A DNA stretch of 64,000 nucleotides from Muribaculaceae bacterium (lineage in GTDB: Bacteria > Bacteroidota > Bacteroidia > Bacteroidales > Muribaculaceae), in assembly GCA_017651515.1 (NCBI GenBank), contig JAGCCU010000035.1, positions 38,711 through 102,710 on the forward strand, written 5' to 3'. Position numbers and translations under genes: made by a program. Below are positions 54,969 through 63,757 of this stretch, one piece after another. The notes below the pieces were generated by a model. It was not told the origin of the DNA. It saw nothing but the letters and a program-made list of their open reading frames with translations, and did not search any database. Within the stretch, counting starts at the first letter, position 1, and every line of letters begins with the position of its first letter.

Positions 54969-54981
54969 GTTTGCTGCATCA
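54969..54981 (-). promoter_or_regulatory. 13-bp motif upstream of the sigma-barrel gene
   Basis: Minus-strand TGATGCAGCAAAC, identical to 53149-53161. It lies only 13 bp before the first possible start, so if it is a -35 element the protein must start at a later ATG. Confidence 0.4.
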
Positions 54982-55091
54982 ATTCATTTTTTTAACATTT
55001 ATGGTCTACAGGCAACGATTTTGCGATTATGAATGATGTCGTTGAAGTCATCTCCAAGACACTTTCTTTTGTCGCATACAATGAACAAGCT

Positions 55092-55694
55092 CTACAGGCT
55101 ACAGAAGAATGTAACCAGGAAAGGCACTGAGAAATCCACTAAGAATCCGTGGAAAATAGATAAGATGACGAAGTTCGCGCCTGAACATTGCGTAATGATA
55201 GGCAGCGTAGTGTCCATGGTAGTTGCACCGCCCACCGATATGGGCGACAGCGGCCCAAAATAGCGCACCAGCAACGGAGCTCCCAATAGTGTGAATACTT
55301 CACGAACGATATTGGCAAGCAAAGCCACCGTTCCCAGTTCAGGCCCCCGGTATTGTGTAATAAACACACTTGACAAAGAATAATACCCAAAACCTGAACC
55401 CACGGCAAGGCAGTCGGCAAGCGAGCGATGCGGCAGAAACAAAGAGGTTATGCTACAACCGGCTAGCGTTCCAACGATAGTCATCAGCGGCAGCAAAGCA
55501 AGAATGGGATTGAGTTGCTTGAAACTTTTTAGGACCTCGGTATTGTGCCCCACGCTGATGCCAACGCAAAACATGAGAGCGCACAAGACAATGTAGCTCA
55601 CATTGCCAAAACTATTCAAGTCGGGCAACCAATGAAATAAGCCACACACGATGCCCAAAACGAAAAAGCCCACTATGATGAGGCTACCTTTCAC
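55092..55694 (-). CDS. lysO: Lysine exporter LysO, C-terminal subunit
   Basis: A 200-residue membrane protein with about six helices matching the second half of LysO (DUF340), an inner-membrane lysine exporter; motifs VGISVGHN, GSGFGYYSLSSVFI and GGATTMDTTLPI are seen. It starts with GTG at 55694, whose GTGA overlaps the stop of the N-terminal half by 4 bp; the frame further upstream is not needed. LysO split into two genes is common in Bacteroidota. Its 3' end is repeated at 51596-51670, which suggests an insertion here. Confidence 0.88.
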   Translation of the reverse strand: MKGSLIIVGFFVLGIVCGLFHWLPDLNSFGNVSYIVLCALMFCVGISVGHNTEVLKSFKQLNPILALLPLMTIVGTLAGCSITSLFLPHRSLADCLAVGSGFGYYSLSSVFITQYRGPELGTVALLANIVREVFTLLGAPLLVRYFGPLSPISVGGATTMDTTLPIITQCSGANFVILSIFHGFLVDFSVPFLVTFFCSL

Positions 55695-55966
55695 CTGTCG
55701 CCTCCTTTCTTCTGGGATGCCACCCACAGCCCCCATGCCAGCAGCACACTGCCTGCAATGCCGGCAAAGGCCAGAAACAATGCTTCCAGCCCGAGGTCTT
55801 TAAGTCCGTAAATGATTTTCTCGTTCTCCCCTACGTCAACTCCAAGAAAGAACAGAAGTAGCCATATCAGGATAGTGATAACCGCCATTATCCACGACAT
55901 CCGACGGCGGCGAAGCAGAAAACCCACCGCCATACCACCGAACATGATGGCTACAATCTTCAGCAT
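55691..55966 (-). CDS. Lysine exporter LysO, N-terminal subunit
   Basis: A 91-residue protein with three hydrophobic helices (MLKIVAIMFGGMAVGFLLRR at the start, then WIMAVITILIWLLLFFLGVD and the last LALAFAGIAGSVLLAWG-type segment). It matches the N-terminal half of LysO. It overlaps the C-terminal half by GTGA and follows the gene at 55982-56545 by 15 bp. Confidence 0.85.
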   Translation of the reverse strand: MLKIVAIMFGGMAVGFLLRRRRMSWIMAVITILIWLLLFFLGVDVGENEKIIYGLKDLGLEALFLAFAGIAGSVLLAWGLWVASQKKGGDR

Positions 55967-55981
55967 CTCAAGCAGGTAGAA

Positions 55982-56545
55982 CTATTCGGTCAATTCATTA
56001 TAGTTGAGATGCTCAGAATTAATCAGCACCAACTCTCCGTCGCGCCACTCATAGGTGCTGATGTCCACGTCGTTGTCAAGGCGCCACACACCAACTATGT
56101 GTTTTTCACCAGGATGTATTATGGGGTCGTAGATTTCATCAAAGCCTTTTACATCATCCTTTAAGAAACTGTGTGACGACTGATCCCACAAGAAAGCAGT
56201 GTAGGTGAAATTGCCAAACGTATTCACCGGTCCGTTACACACCATCAAATCGGAATAGCCATCGAAATTGATGTCTTCCTCCAGTATGTCCCCGAACCCT
56301 CGCCAGTCGGCAGTGTCCAGTGGTTCGGCCCATACCGACCTGACTTCGGTACGTCCCATGCCATCGGTGATATACACCAGGATGCTGTCGGCATGACAAA
56401 AATGATCTTCATCCTCGTCACATGATTGGAACACTTGAGACTTAAACGTGAAATCACCACGCTCAGGCACATAATGACGTGCCACAGCGGGCAATGTAAC
56501 ACAAGCGACTATTACCAATAAAACTACTAATGCAGAATGTTTCAT
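55982..56545 (-). CDS. Secreted FG-GAP/XAC2610-like protein, 187 aa
   Basis: A 187-residue exported protein with signal peptide (MKHSALVVLLVIVACVTLPAVA) and a repeat-like DINFDGYSDLMVCNG followed by aromatic FLWDQSSHSF, the pattern of XAC2610-related/FG-GAP-type proteins. The function is unknown. It is followed by the two lysO genes on the same strand. A minus-strand -7 box TAAATTTG is at 56581-56574. Confidence 0.75.
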   Translation of the reverse strand: MKHSALVVLLVIVACVTLPAVARHYVPERGDFTFKSQVFQSCDEDEDHFCHADSILVYITDGMGRTEVRSVWAEPLDTADWRGFGDILEEDINFDGYSDLMVCNGPVNTFGNFTYTAFLWDQSSHSFLKDDVKGFDEIYDPIIHPGEKHIVGVWRLDNDVDISTYEWRDGELVLINSEHLNYNELTE

Positions 56546-56625
56546 AGCAAATATTTATATTGTTTTCAGTTTACAAATTTAATATAATTTTCTTGAAACC
56601 GCACATCGATTCAATTACTTTTCCT

Positions 56626-56633
56626 TAATTTTG
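56626..56633 (+). promoter_or_regulatory. -7 box upstream of the M13 peptidase
   Basis: TAATTTTG, 80 bp before the start codon at 56714; no clear -33 TTG. Confidence 0.5.
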
Positions 56634-56713
56634 CAGTTCAAAAGCGAGGAATGCCTCACATCACATTTTTTAGACCAAAAAGAAACAAGAACGATTAACC
56701 TAATAATGTATTA

Positions 56714-58741
56714 ATGATGAAAAAACTGATGTTAATGGCAACTATGGCGGCGTTTGCAATGGCTCCTGCCACAACAACTGCACAGACTCACGGCCTCAAT
56801 CGTGCCGACATGAACCTAAACGTGAATCCCGGTGACGACTTTTATGAGTATGCCGGTGGAGGATGGATGAAAGCCAATCCCCTGAAGGCAGAATATCCCA
56901 GTTACGGCGTGTTCAACGACCTGGCTGAGAAAAACCGCAAACAACTGAAGGAACTCTTTACCAGTCTCGCAGAGCAGAAGCATGAGAAAGGCTCGGTAGG
57001 ACAGAAAGTGACCGACCTCTACAACCTAGCAATGGACAGCGACCGCCTGAACCGTGAAGGTGCTGCACCACTGAAGCAAGACCTTGCCGACGTGGCTGCA
57101 TTCAAGCGCAGCGACCTTACTGCTTTCCTCGCCAAGACCCACCTCACACTGGGTAACCCATTCTTCGGTATAGGAGTGGAAACCGACCTCAAAAACAGCG
57201 ACATGAATGTGATGTGGATGAGTGCCGGCACCAGCGGCTTACCCGACCGTGACTACTACCTCAACACCGATGCCGACAGCAAGAAGTTGCAACAGACCTA
57301 CCGCGACTTTATCGCAAAGATGTTCACGATGTGTGCCGGTTACAAGAAGGCTGCTGCCAACAAGGCCGCAAAGACCATCTACGACATAGAATACCAATTT
57401 GCCGAAGCCAAGATGAGCCGTGCCGAAGCTCGTGACTACACCAAGCTCTACAATATCTACACAATCGAACAGTTGCAGGAGTCCTATCCTGCCGTACAGT
57501 GGCGTAAATATTTCGACTTGATGGGTGTAAAAGATCTGGAATGGGTGATTCTCGAGCAACCCAAGGTAATGGATGTGTCACAAAAACTCATGACCACACT
57601 CAGCGACCAGCAGATGCGTGACTATTTCACATGGCTAATCATTAATGGTCCATCAAACTACTTGAGCGACGAAATCGGCGAGGCTTCATTTGAATTCTAC
57701 GGACGCACCTTGAGCGGCCAACAGGAACGCCAGGCACGCTGGAAACGCGCTCAGGCAGTTCCTAACGGCCTGCTTGGAGAAGCCGTTGGCGAACTCTATG
57801 TTAACAAGTACTTTGCACACGGCAGTAAGGAAAAGATGATGAAGCTCATCAACAACCTCCGCAAGTCGCTGGCAACCCATATCGCCGGCCTCACATGGAT
57901 GAGCGACACCACCAAGGTCAATGCGCTTGTGAAGCTCAATGCATTTACCGTTAAGATTGGCTATCCCGACAAGTGGCGTGACTATAGCGGTCTGCAAGTT
58001 GATCCCGAAAAGTCGCTTTATGATAACATCAAGGCGGCCAGCATCTATGAGACCCGCCGTAACCTGGACAAGTGCGGCAAGCCTGTCGATAAGGACGAAT
58101 GGGGCATGACACCACAGACAGTGAACGCATACTACAACCCCACCACCAACGAAATCTGTTTCCCTGCAGCCATCCTGCAAGCACCGTTCTTCGATGTTGA
58201 GGCTGACGATGCCACCAACTACGGTGCTATCGGCGTAGTGATTGGCCACGAGATGACTCACGGCTTTGATGACCAGGGCCGCACATTCGATGCTGCCGGT
58301 AACATGGTGGACTGGTGGACCGAAGGCGATGCCGAGCGCTTCAATGAACAGGCACAGAAACTGGCTGCCCAGTTCGACGAATACATCGTCGTTGGCGACC
58401 AGCATGCTAACGGCCAACTTACCCTTGGTGAGAACATTGCCGACCAAGGCGGTCTGCGTATATCCTACGACGCCTTCAAACAGACTCAGCAATTCAAGGA
58501 CAACAAGGAATTAGACGGCTTCACCCCCACTCAGCGTTTCTACCTCAGCTACGGCCGCATCTGGGCCGAGAACTCCAGCAATGAGTACCTGTATCAGATC
58601 ACCAAGAGCGATCCGCATTCAATTGGCCGTCTGCGCGTCAATGCAACCCTGCGCAATATCGACACATTCTTCGATGCCTTTGGCGTGAAGCCCGGCGACA
58701 AGATGTGGCGCGACCCTGCCGACCGTGCAATCATCTGGTAA
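56714..58741 (+). CDS. M13 family zinc metallopeptidase (neprilysin/PepO-like)
   Basis: A 675-residue exported peptidase with signal peptide (about 1-23, MAPATTTAQ region). The zinc site HEMTH is near residue 512 (VIGHEMTHGFDDQGR), the third zinc ligand is the Glu of GENIADQGG (about 573), and the substrate-binding NAYYNPTTNEICFPAAIL precedes the zinc helix. M13 enzymes cut oligopeptides. It has its own -7 box and a strong terminator, and so stands as a single-gene unit. Two adjacent ATGs at 56714 and 56717 could both serve. Confidence 0.95.
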   Translation: MMKKLMLMATMAAFAMAPATTTAQTHGLNRADMNLNVNPGDDFYEYAGGGWMKANPLKAEYPSYGVFNDLAEKNRKQLKELFTSLAEQKHEKGSVGQKVTDLYNLAMDSDRLNREGAAPLKQDLADVAAFKRSDLTAFLAKTHLTLGNPFFGIGVETDLKNSDMNVMWMSAGTSGLPDRDYYLNTDADSKKLQQTYRDFIAKMFTMCAGYKKAAANKAAKTIYDIEYQFAEAKMSRAEARDYTKLYNIYTIEQLQESYPAVQWRKYFDLMGVKDLEWVILEQPKVMDVSQKLMTTLSDQQMRDYFTWLIINGPSNYLSDEIGEASFEFYGRTLSGQQERQARWKRAQAVPNGLLGEAVGELYVNKYFAHGSKEKMMKLINNLRKSLATHIAGLTWMSDTTKVNALVKLNAFTVKIGYPDKWRDYSGLQVDPEKSLYDNIKAASIYETRRNLDKCGKPVDKDEWGMTPQTVNAYYNPTTNEICFPAAILQAPFFDVEADDATNYGAIGVVIGHEMTHGFDDQGRTFDAAGNMVDWWTEGDAERFNEQAQKLAAQFDEYIVVGDQHANGQLTLGENIADQGGLRISYDAFKQTQQFKDNKELDGFTPTQRFYLSYGRIWAENSSNEYLYQITKSDPHSIGRLRVNATLRNIDTFFDAFGVKPGDKMWRDPADRAIIW

Positions 58742-58776
58742 TATTGAAATAGTTTTTTGACTATAAACAACTCTGA

Positions 58777-58830
58777 GTTCAATGAGTGTCATGAGTCCAG
58801 CAACGGCCATGATACTCATTGAACTTTTTT
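58777..58830 (+). terminator. Terminator after the M13 peptidase
   Basis: A 17-nt arm at 58777-58793 pairs with 58808-58824 with one internal mismatch, followed by TTTTTT. Confidence 0.85.
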
Positions 58831-58872
58831 AATCTAAGAAAGAATGAATTGGCAAGCTATAAGGCATTATTG

Positions 58873-58904
58873 TTTGCTAATCTTAAATAACTTTCGTACC
58901 TTCG
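58873..58904 (+). promoter_or_regulatory. Promoter of the leucine-rich repeat protein
   Basis: TTTG (58873-58876), a 20-bp spacer and TACCTTCG (58897-58904), a one-base variant of TAnnTTTG; 32 bp before the ATG. Confidence 0.65.
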
Positions 58905-58936
58905 CAAAATAAAACCATAAATTAAACTTAAGAACT

Positions 58937-61285
58937 ATGAACAGAAATCTACTTCTCCTATTTGCTGCTATTTTAGTTGGGCTGTCGGTACAGGCTGCTA
59001 CCTACTACGGCTTCAAAATTGGTGGTGTGGCCGTAAACAGTGACAACTGCAACAACGTCACAGGTAACACCATCAGCGGAACGGTGAAGTACGATTTGTC
59101 AAGTAACACAGTCACGCTAACCAATGTCACCATCTCCCGCACGGGCAATGACAACCGCGCAATCTTCAATGAGAGCAACTCGGGTCTAATTGTGAAACTC
59201 GTTGGCACCAACAAGCTGAGTGCCACCGATGCCGCGCCAGTACGCTTCCAGAAAACCACAACGCTCACCATAGCCAGCGGTACGACCACCATCACAGGCG
59301 GCAGTGAGGGCGGAATCTACATCAGTGGGGCATACAAACTCACCATCAACGGCCCCGGTACGCTCAACGTGACCGCCACAAGCAAGGGCGGCATCGAAGG
59401 AAGTGATGCCGCCAACACAGTGGAGTTCAACAACGTGACAGCATCAATCTACGGCGGTGGCAGTGACTTGCTCAACATCTACAGCGTAACGTTCAAAACT
59501 AGCAGCCACGTCACCCTTAAGTCAATCAACAGCAACGTTCAAAACGTGAAAAATGTTGATCTCATGCTCTTCGAAGGCAAGGAAGTCATACAGACTCCAA
59601 GCAATGCACGATTCTATGAATACGGCAAGAGCATAGCATATTATAATTATTCTACGAATTCCTTTGGCAACATAGTGTGCGGCACCGACATCCTGATCAG
59701 CGATCGCAACGTGGGAGCAGTGTTCAACAACACATATTTTCCCGATGAAAAATTCCGAAACTATTTCACTAACAAATACCAGAAAGGTTTCGTCACAACA
59801 CAAGAAATTGCCGAATGTACAACAATAGATGTGATATCGAAAGGAATATCAAGCATTCAGGGAATTGAATATTTCACTGAGTTGACAACACTCAATTTTC
59901 AACGCAACAATGTGACTACAGCCGATTTGAGTCATAACACCAAGCTCCAAAACTTGCAATGTCCATACAATCAGTTGACTTCATTAAATCTGTCAAATAA
60001 CCCCTTAATTTATTTACTGCATTGTGAAAACAACAATCTGACGAGCCTCAACGTGCAGAATTGCACACAACTCGAACAGTTGTACTGTCAAGAAAACAAG
60101 CTGACACGCCTTGATTTAGAAAACAACACACATCTCTATTGGATAGTGTGTTACCACAACAAAATTGATATCTATAACGGCAACTTCTTAGTGAGCGGCT
60201 TGCCGGCCAACACGAGCGAAATCACACAAGAAATCTATTTCCGAAGTGACTCCGACGAGAACATGCTGACCACTTCGCAGGTGCAGAATGCAAACGATAA
60301 GGGTTGGGTGCTCAAATGCTCTGATGGCAACGATTGGAAGGAATACTACGGTGTGGTGCATATCGGCTCTACCAGCTTCACTGATGCCAACTTCCGCTCA
60401 TACGTCAGCATCAACTACGACACCAACAGTGACGGATACCTCGACCAGGACGAGTGGGAAGTCGTCACGACGATGTCGGTCGACTCAATGGGTATCACCG
60501 ACCTGAAAGGCATAGAGTATTTCAGGAAACTCAAGATACTCAATTGCTTCAACAACCAGCTAACTACGCTCAATATGTTGAAAAACAACACCGAGCTGAC
60601 CAGCCTGAACTGCGGATACAACCAGCTCACCTCGCTCGACATGTCACAAAACACCATGCTTACGTCACTCCATTGCCCCAACAACCGGTTGGCCTCTCTC
60701 GATGTCCACGGCTGCACGGCGTTGAAAGAACTGGAGTGCCAAAGGAATCAGCTCACTGCACTTTATTTAAGCGACAATACCAACCTTGAGAAGTTGGTGG
60801 CCTATTCCAACTTGATTTCCAATCAACTCTCATTGGAGAACCACACGAAGCTATACAATCTTCACATGTACATCAACAAGCTGAACAAGACCAAGATGAC
60901 CTACTTCATTGAGCATCTGCCCACGGTACTGCCTGCCCGATACTATCTGTGGATCTATGACGACGCTGCCGAAGATGGCTATACCGAAGGCAACTACCGT
61001 CCTGACAACGACTTGGTGGTCATGGCCAACCATAAAGGTTGGATCTTGCGTGAATGGAACGAGGCTCAAGGACAGTGGGTTGACATCACTAATAATCCCG
61101 AACCTATTGTCGGTGACGTGACCGGAGACAGCATCATTGACGTTGAAGACGTGAATGCTGCAATCAACATTATCTTGAAGAAAAAGACGGTGGATGACTA
61201 TCCAGGCAACGCCGACGTGACTGGCGAGGGTGTGATTGACGTTGAAGACGTCAATGCCATCATCAACATCATCTTGCATAAATAA
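58937..61285 (+). CDS. Secreted leucine-rich repeat protein with dockerin-like C-terminus
   Basis: A 782-residue exported protein: signal peptide (about 1-20), an N-terminal beta-helix-like domain with Thr/Asn repeats (about 30-240; TLTIASGTTTITGGSEGGIY), two blocks of internalin-style leucine-rich repeats (about 310-400 and 515-620; NQLTSLNLSNN, NQLTSLDMSQN), and two dockerin-like repeats (DVTGDSIIDVEDVNAAINI, DVTGEGVIDVEDVNAIINI) at the end. Between the LRR blocks is a dockerin-like single EF-hand (NYDTNSDGYLDQDEW). It may bind proteins or host surfaces. No catalytic site is seen. Confidence 0.82.
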   Translation: MNRNLLLLFAAILVGLSVQAATYYGFKIGGVAVNSDNCNNVTGNTISGTVKYDLSSNTVTLTNVTISRTGNDNRAIFNESNSGLIVKLVGTNKLSATDAAPVRFQKTTTLTIASGTTTITGGSEGGIYISGAYKLTINGPGTLNVTATSKGGIEGSDAANTVEFNNVTASIYGGGSDLLNIYSVTFKTSSHVTLKSINSNVQNVKNVDLMLFEGKEVIQTPSNARFYEYGKSIAYYNYSTNSFGNIVCGTDILISDRNVGAVFNNTYFPDEKFRNYFTNKYQKGFVTTQEIAECTTIDVISKGISSIQGIEYFTELTTLNFQRNNVTTADLSHNTKLQNLQCPYNQLTSLNLSNNPLIYLLHCENNNLTSLNVQNCTQLEQLYCQENKLTRLDLENNTHLYWIVCYHNKIDIYNGNFLVSGLPANTSEITQEIYFRSDSDENMLTTSQVQNANDKGWVLKCSDGNDWKEYYGVVHIGSTSFTDANFRSYVSINYDTNSDGYLDQDEWEVVTTMSVDSMGITDLKGIEYFRKLKILNCFNNQLTTLNMLKNNTELTSLNCGYNQLTSLDMSQNTMLTSLHCPNNRLASLDVHGCTALKELECQRNQLTALYLSDNTNLEKLVAYSNLISNQLSLENHTKLYNLHMYINKLNKTKMTYFIEHLPTVLPARYYLWIYDDAAEDGYTEGNYRPDNDLVVMANHKGWILREWNEAQGQWVDITNNPEPIVGDVTGDSIIDVEDVNAAINIILKKKTVDDYPGNADVTGEGVIDVEDVNAIINIILHK

Positions 61286-61321
61286 TTAACGGCAATTATA
61301 TACTTGTTGTTCCCCAAGTCA

Positions 61322-61452
61322 GACCTTGAAAAGGTCATGCGAGTCGGAGACTCGATTCTATGTTAAAGACCATGCCAGAGGGTCGTAGACCCTCGCAGCT
61401 TGGTCCTAGGACGAAGCAGTGAAAGTGCCTCGGAGAGGAACTTCATCAGAAG
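61322..61452 (+). repeat. Run of hairpins with GNA triloops
   Basis: Four short palindromes occur in about 120 bp: GACCTT-GAA-AAGGTC (61322-61336), CGAGTC-GGA-GACTCG (61340-61354), GAGGGTC-GTA-GACCCTC (61378-61394, extended by outer pairing 61368-61375 with 61395-61405) and CCTC-GGA-GAGG (61428-61438); CTTC-ATCA-GAAG follows (61441-61452). It may be a structured RNA or REP-like palindromes. Confidence 0.55.
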
Positions 61453-61612
61453 GACAACAGATATATAATCCCCTAATTAACTTATATCATTAACTATAAA
61501 AAAAATATTTTTAATGCTCGCAGCAGTTGCTGTCGAAAGCGTAAAATTCAAGTGTCATTATAGTCACAATATGCTATATAACCTGAGTTTTTTCAAAAAA
61601 TGAACGAAAAAG

Positions 61613-61643
61613 TTGCATGGGTCATTTCTTTGACGTAATTTTG
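61613..61643 (+). promoter_or_regulatory. Promoter of tRNA-His
   Basis: TTG (61613-61615), a 20-bp spacer and TAATTTTG (61636-61643), with the tRNA starting 19 bp after the -7 box. Confidence 0.78.
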
Positions 61644-61661
61644 CACCCGCTAAAGCAACAT

Positions 61662-61736
<75 letters not shown>

Positions 61737-61737
61737 C

Positions 61738-61768
61738 AAAACGCAGTGATTCGTCACTGCGTTTTTTA
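61738..61768. terminator. Terminator after tRNA-His
   Basis: ACGCAGTGA (61741-61749), loop TTCG, TCACTGCGT (61754-61762), then TTTTTATT. The A-run on the left lets it also serve the minus-strand TMEM43 gene. Confidence 0.85.
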
Positions 61769-61834
61769 TTTGTACTAAAAAATGAGCCGGTGCAATGCAT
61801 CGGCTCATTTTTGTTAGAGTTATTTCAGCACATA

Positions 61835-63529
61835 TTATTCGCCTGTTGCCTCATCATAAGGTGGCTGTTGGCCATAGGGCTGCTGACCGTAAGGTTGTTG
61901 GCCGTAGGGCTGTTGTGGCTGCTGAGGCTGACCCTGATAGGGTTGTCCGTAGGGCTGCTGGCCATAAGGTTGTTGCTGATATGGCTGCTGAGGAGCCTGT
62001 GGCTGCTGATATGGCTGCTGCATGGGCTGACCCTGATAAGGCTGGCCGTAGGGCTGCTGTGGAGCCTGATAGGGTTGCTGTGGCTGCTGCGGCTGGCCAT
62101 AAGGCTGCTGCATAGGCTGTTGTACGGTCTGTTCAGGCTGCATAGGTTGTTGTGGTTGTGGAGCCTGATACGGTTGCTGCATCGGCTGCTGAGGTTGCTG
62201 GAATCCAGGCTGCTGCGGTTGCTGCATCGGGTTGTTGGGCTGATTTGGAACGCCTGCAGGCTGCAATGCCGGTTTCTTGTTCTTGCCTTTGACAACCAAG
62301 AACGCAATCAAACCGGCAGCTAATACAAGTAGGCTGATGCCCAATATCGGCCTGTAGAAGATCCAAGCCACGGCAATAACGATGAGCGACCATGCAATAC
62401 CGAGTACCCAGCAAATGATACCCACACCGAAGTTCATGATACTTGCCAGGAATGGAACAACCTTGAGCAGAGTGGAGAGGAATCCGAATATACCCTTAAG
62501 ACCACCAACGACGAGAAGAACACCCAGGATGCGCAATGCCCACTTGATCATGTCGTTCTCGTCCTTTGCACTTTGAATCATCTCGTCTGCAGTTGAAGCG
62601 CCATTGGCGAGACGAGAGAATTTATAACCATTCTTAGCCACATACTCTGCGAAGGTATTGCCCTGCACCTTAGCCATGATTGACACTTCATTTTCAGGTG
62701 CGATAGCAGAGAAGCGAATGCGAACGTCACCAACCTGCACGTTGGATGGATCACCATAGTAGATTTCGTTACCACCGAACACGTATGCATCGGTATCGGC
62801 TAGGCTATTTTCTGCCTCTTGAATCTGTGATTCAGAAATCTCTGCCACGCCTTCGCCTTCGATAGCACGTTCTTTGGAAGTGCTGTCGGCTACCACTGAC
62901 TTACCGGCTAGCATTGCAGCAAATTCCTCGCTGCTGCCTGCCACGTTGGCGTCTGCATACTTACCAACCTGTTTGATGAAGAATGCAGGCAGCTTGTAGG
63001 CGCCAAATGCCACGTTTTCGGCATATTGGGTCTGGTCGTCCACTTCAATGCGTACAGTGTTGCGTCCGCGATAGGATGGATCGTGGAAACTTCCGGAATT
63101 GACTGGTTCATCTACCCATTTCAGATCATAGTAATAGGTAGTGATAGTCTCTTCGCCACCACCAAGTTTGTCTCTCTTCTTCTCTTCCTTACGTTCTACC
63201 CACTGATAGTATTCCACATCGCGCTTCAGAGCGGTGTAGTTACCGGCAATGGGATACTGTCCGTCGCGCAGCACGTCTTCAGAGACGGCCTTGCTGGTTG
63301 CGTGAATCATCTGGCCATCGAGCGCAGCATCCATCTTTGCTGGATTCTCCATCTCAACTGTAGCCTTCTGAGCCTCGACAATTGCATCGCCAGTCTTAAC
63401 TGTGCGACCTTCGTTCCAGAACAACAGCACGGTACCGATGATAAACATCAGGAAACCTGAGCCAATTGACTTGAATGAATTACCTACACGGGTTCCATAT
63501 CCCGTGGTCGTCGTTTCGGTATAAGCCAT
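61835..63529 (-). CDS. TMEM43 family membrane protein with Q/P-rich repeat tail
   Basis: A 564-residue protein. The N-terminal helix (about 22-42) and the large soluble part (about 50-310; FLMFIIGTVLLFWNEGR at the start) match the TMEM43/DUF1625 family, known from eukaryotic LUMA and widespread in bacteria; three more helices occur at about 315-410 (RILGVLLVVGGLKGIFGFL and following). The remaining 150 residues are a low-complexity tail of QQPYGQ-, QPYQ- and PMQQP-type repeats. A full promoter lies upstream on the minus strand. Function in bacteria is unknown. Confidence 0.85.
   Translation of the reverse strand: MAYTETTTTGYGTRVGNSFKSIGSGFLMFIIGTVLLFWNEGRTVKTGDAIVEAQKATVEMENPAKMDAALDGQMIHATSKAVSEDVLRDGQYPIAGNYTALKRDVEYYQWVERKEEKKRDKLGGGEETITTYYYDLKWVDEPVNSGSFHDPSYRGRNTVRIEVDDQTQYAENVAFGAYKLPAFFIKQVGKYADANVAGSSEEFAAMLAGKSVVADSTSKERAIEGEGVAEISESQIQEAENSLADTDAYVFGGNEIYYGDPSNVQVGDVRIRFSAIAPENEVSIMAKVQGNTFAEYVAKNGYKFSRLANGASTADEMIQSAKDENDMIKWALRILGVLLVVGGLKGIFGFLSTLLKVVPFLASIMNFGVGIICWVLGIAWSLIVIAVAWIFYRPILGISLLVLAAGLIAFLVVKGKNKKPALQPAGVPNQPNNPMQQPQQPGFQQPQQPMQQPYQAPQPQQPMQPEQTVQQPMQQPYGQPQQPQQPYQAPQQPYGQPYQGQPMQQPYQQPQAPQQPYQQQPYGQQPYGQPYQGQPQQPQQPYGQQPYGQQPYGQQPPYDEATGE
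61840..62250 (-). repeat. Degenerate coding repeat, QQPYGQ-type
   Basis: A purine/pyrimidine-biased tandem repeat array (units of about 15-30 bp) encoding the Gln/Pro/Tyr/Gly-rich tail of the TMEM43-family protein. It also gives spurious long reading frames on the other strand. Confidence 0.8.
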
Positions 63530-63624
63530 AATAGAAAAATTTAGTTAGTTATTAGTATCTAATTTGTTGATTATCACTTATTATCTTGCTTATTACAAAG
63601 TCAAAAGATATTTTATACATTTTG

Positions 63625-63655
63625 CAAAATTAATTAAAAAAACTTGAATTTACAA
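63625..63655 (-). promoter_or_regulatory. Promoter of the TMEM43-family gene
   Basis: Minus-strand TTG (63655-63653), a 20-bp spacer and TAATTTTG (63632-63625). The leader would be about 90 nt. Confidence 0.7.
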
Positions 63656-63757
63656 TTGTTTGAATAAAAAAAGTTTTATATCTTATTGATTTAGCCAAAA
63701 AACAATTGAAAACTCAAGTTCGTATCACTAATTATGAACGCGGAATATCAGATTGGA

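Noticed and set aside
51596-55166. A complete integrative element
   Set aside because: No integrase, recombinase or transfer gene was found between the repeats; only an islet is claimed.
55033-55263. A 76-codon plus-strand frame at the lysO end
   Set aside because: It is antisense to the conserved lysO coding sequence, with no start context or domain.
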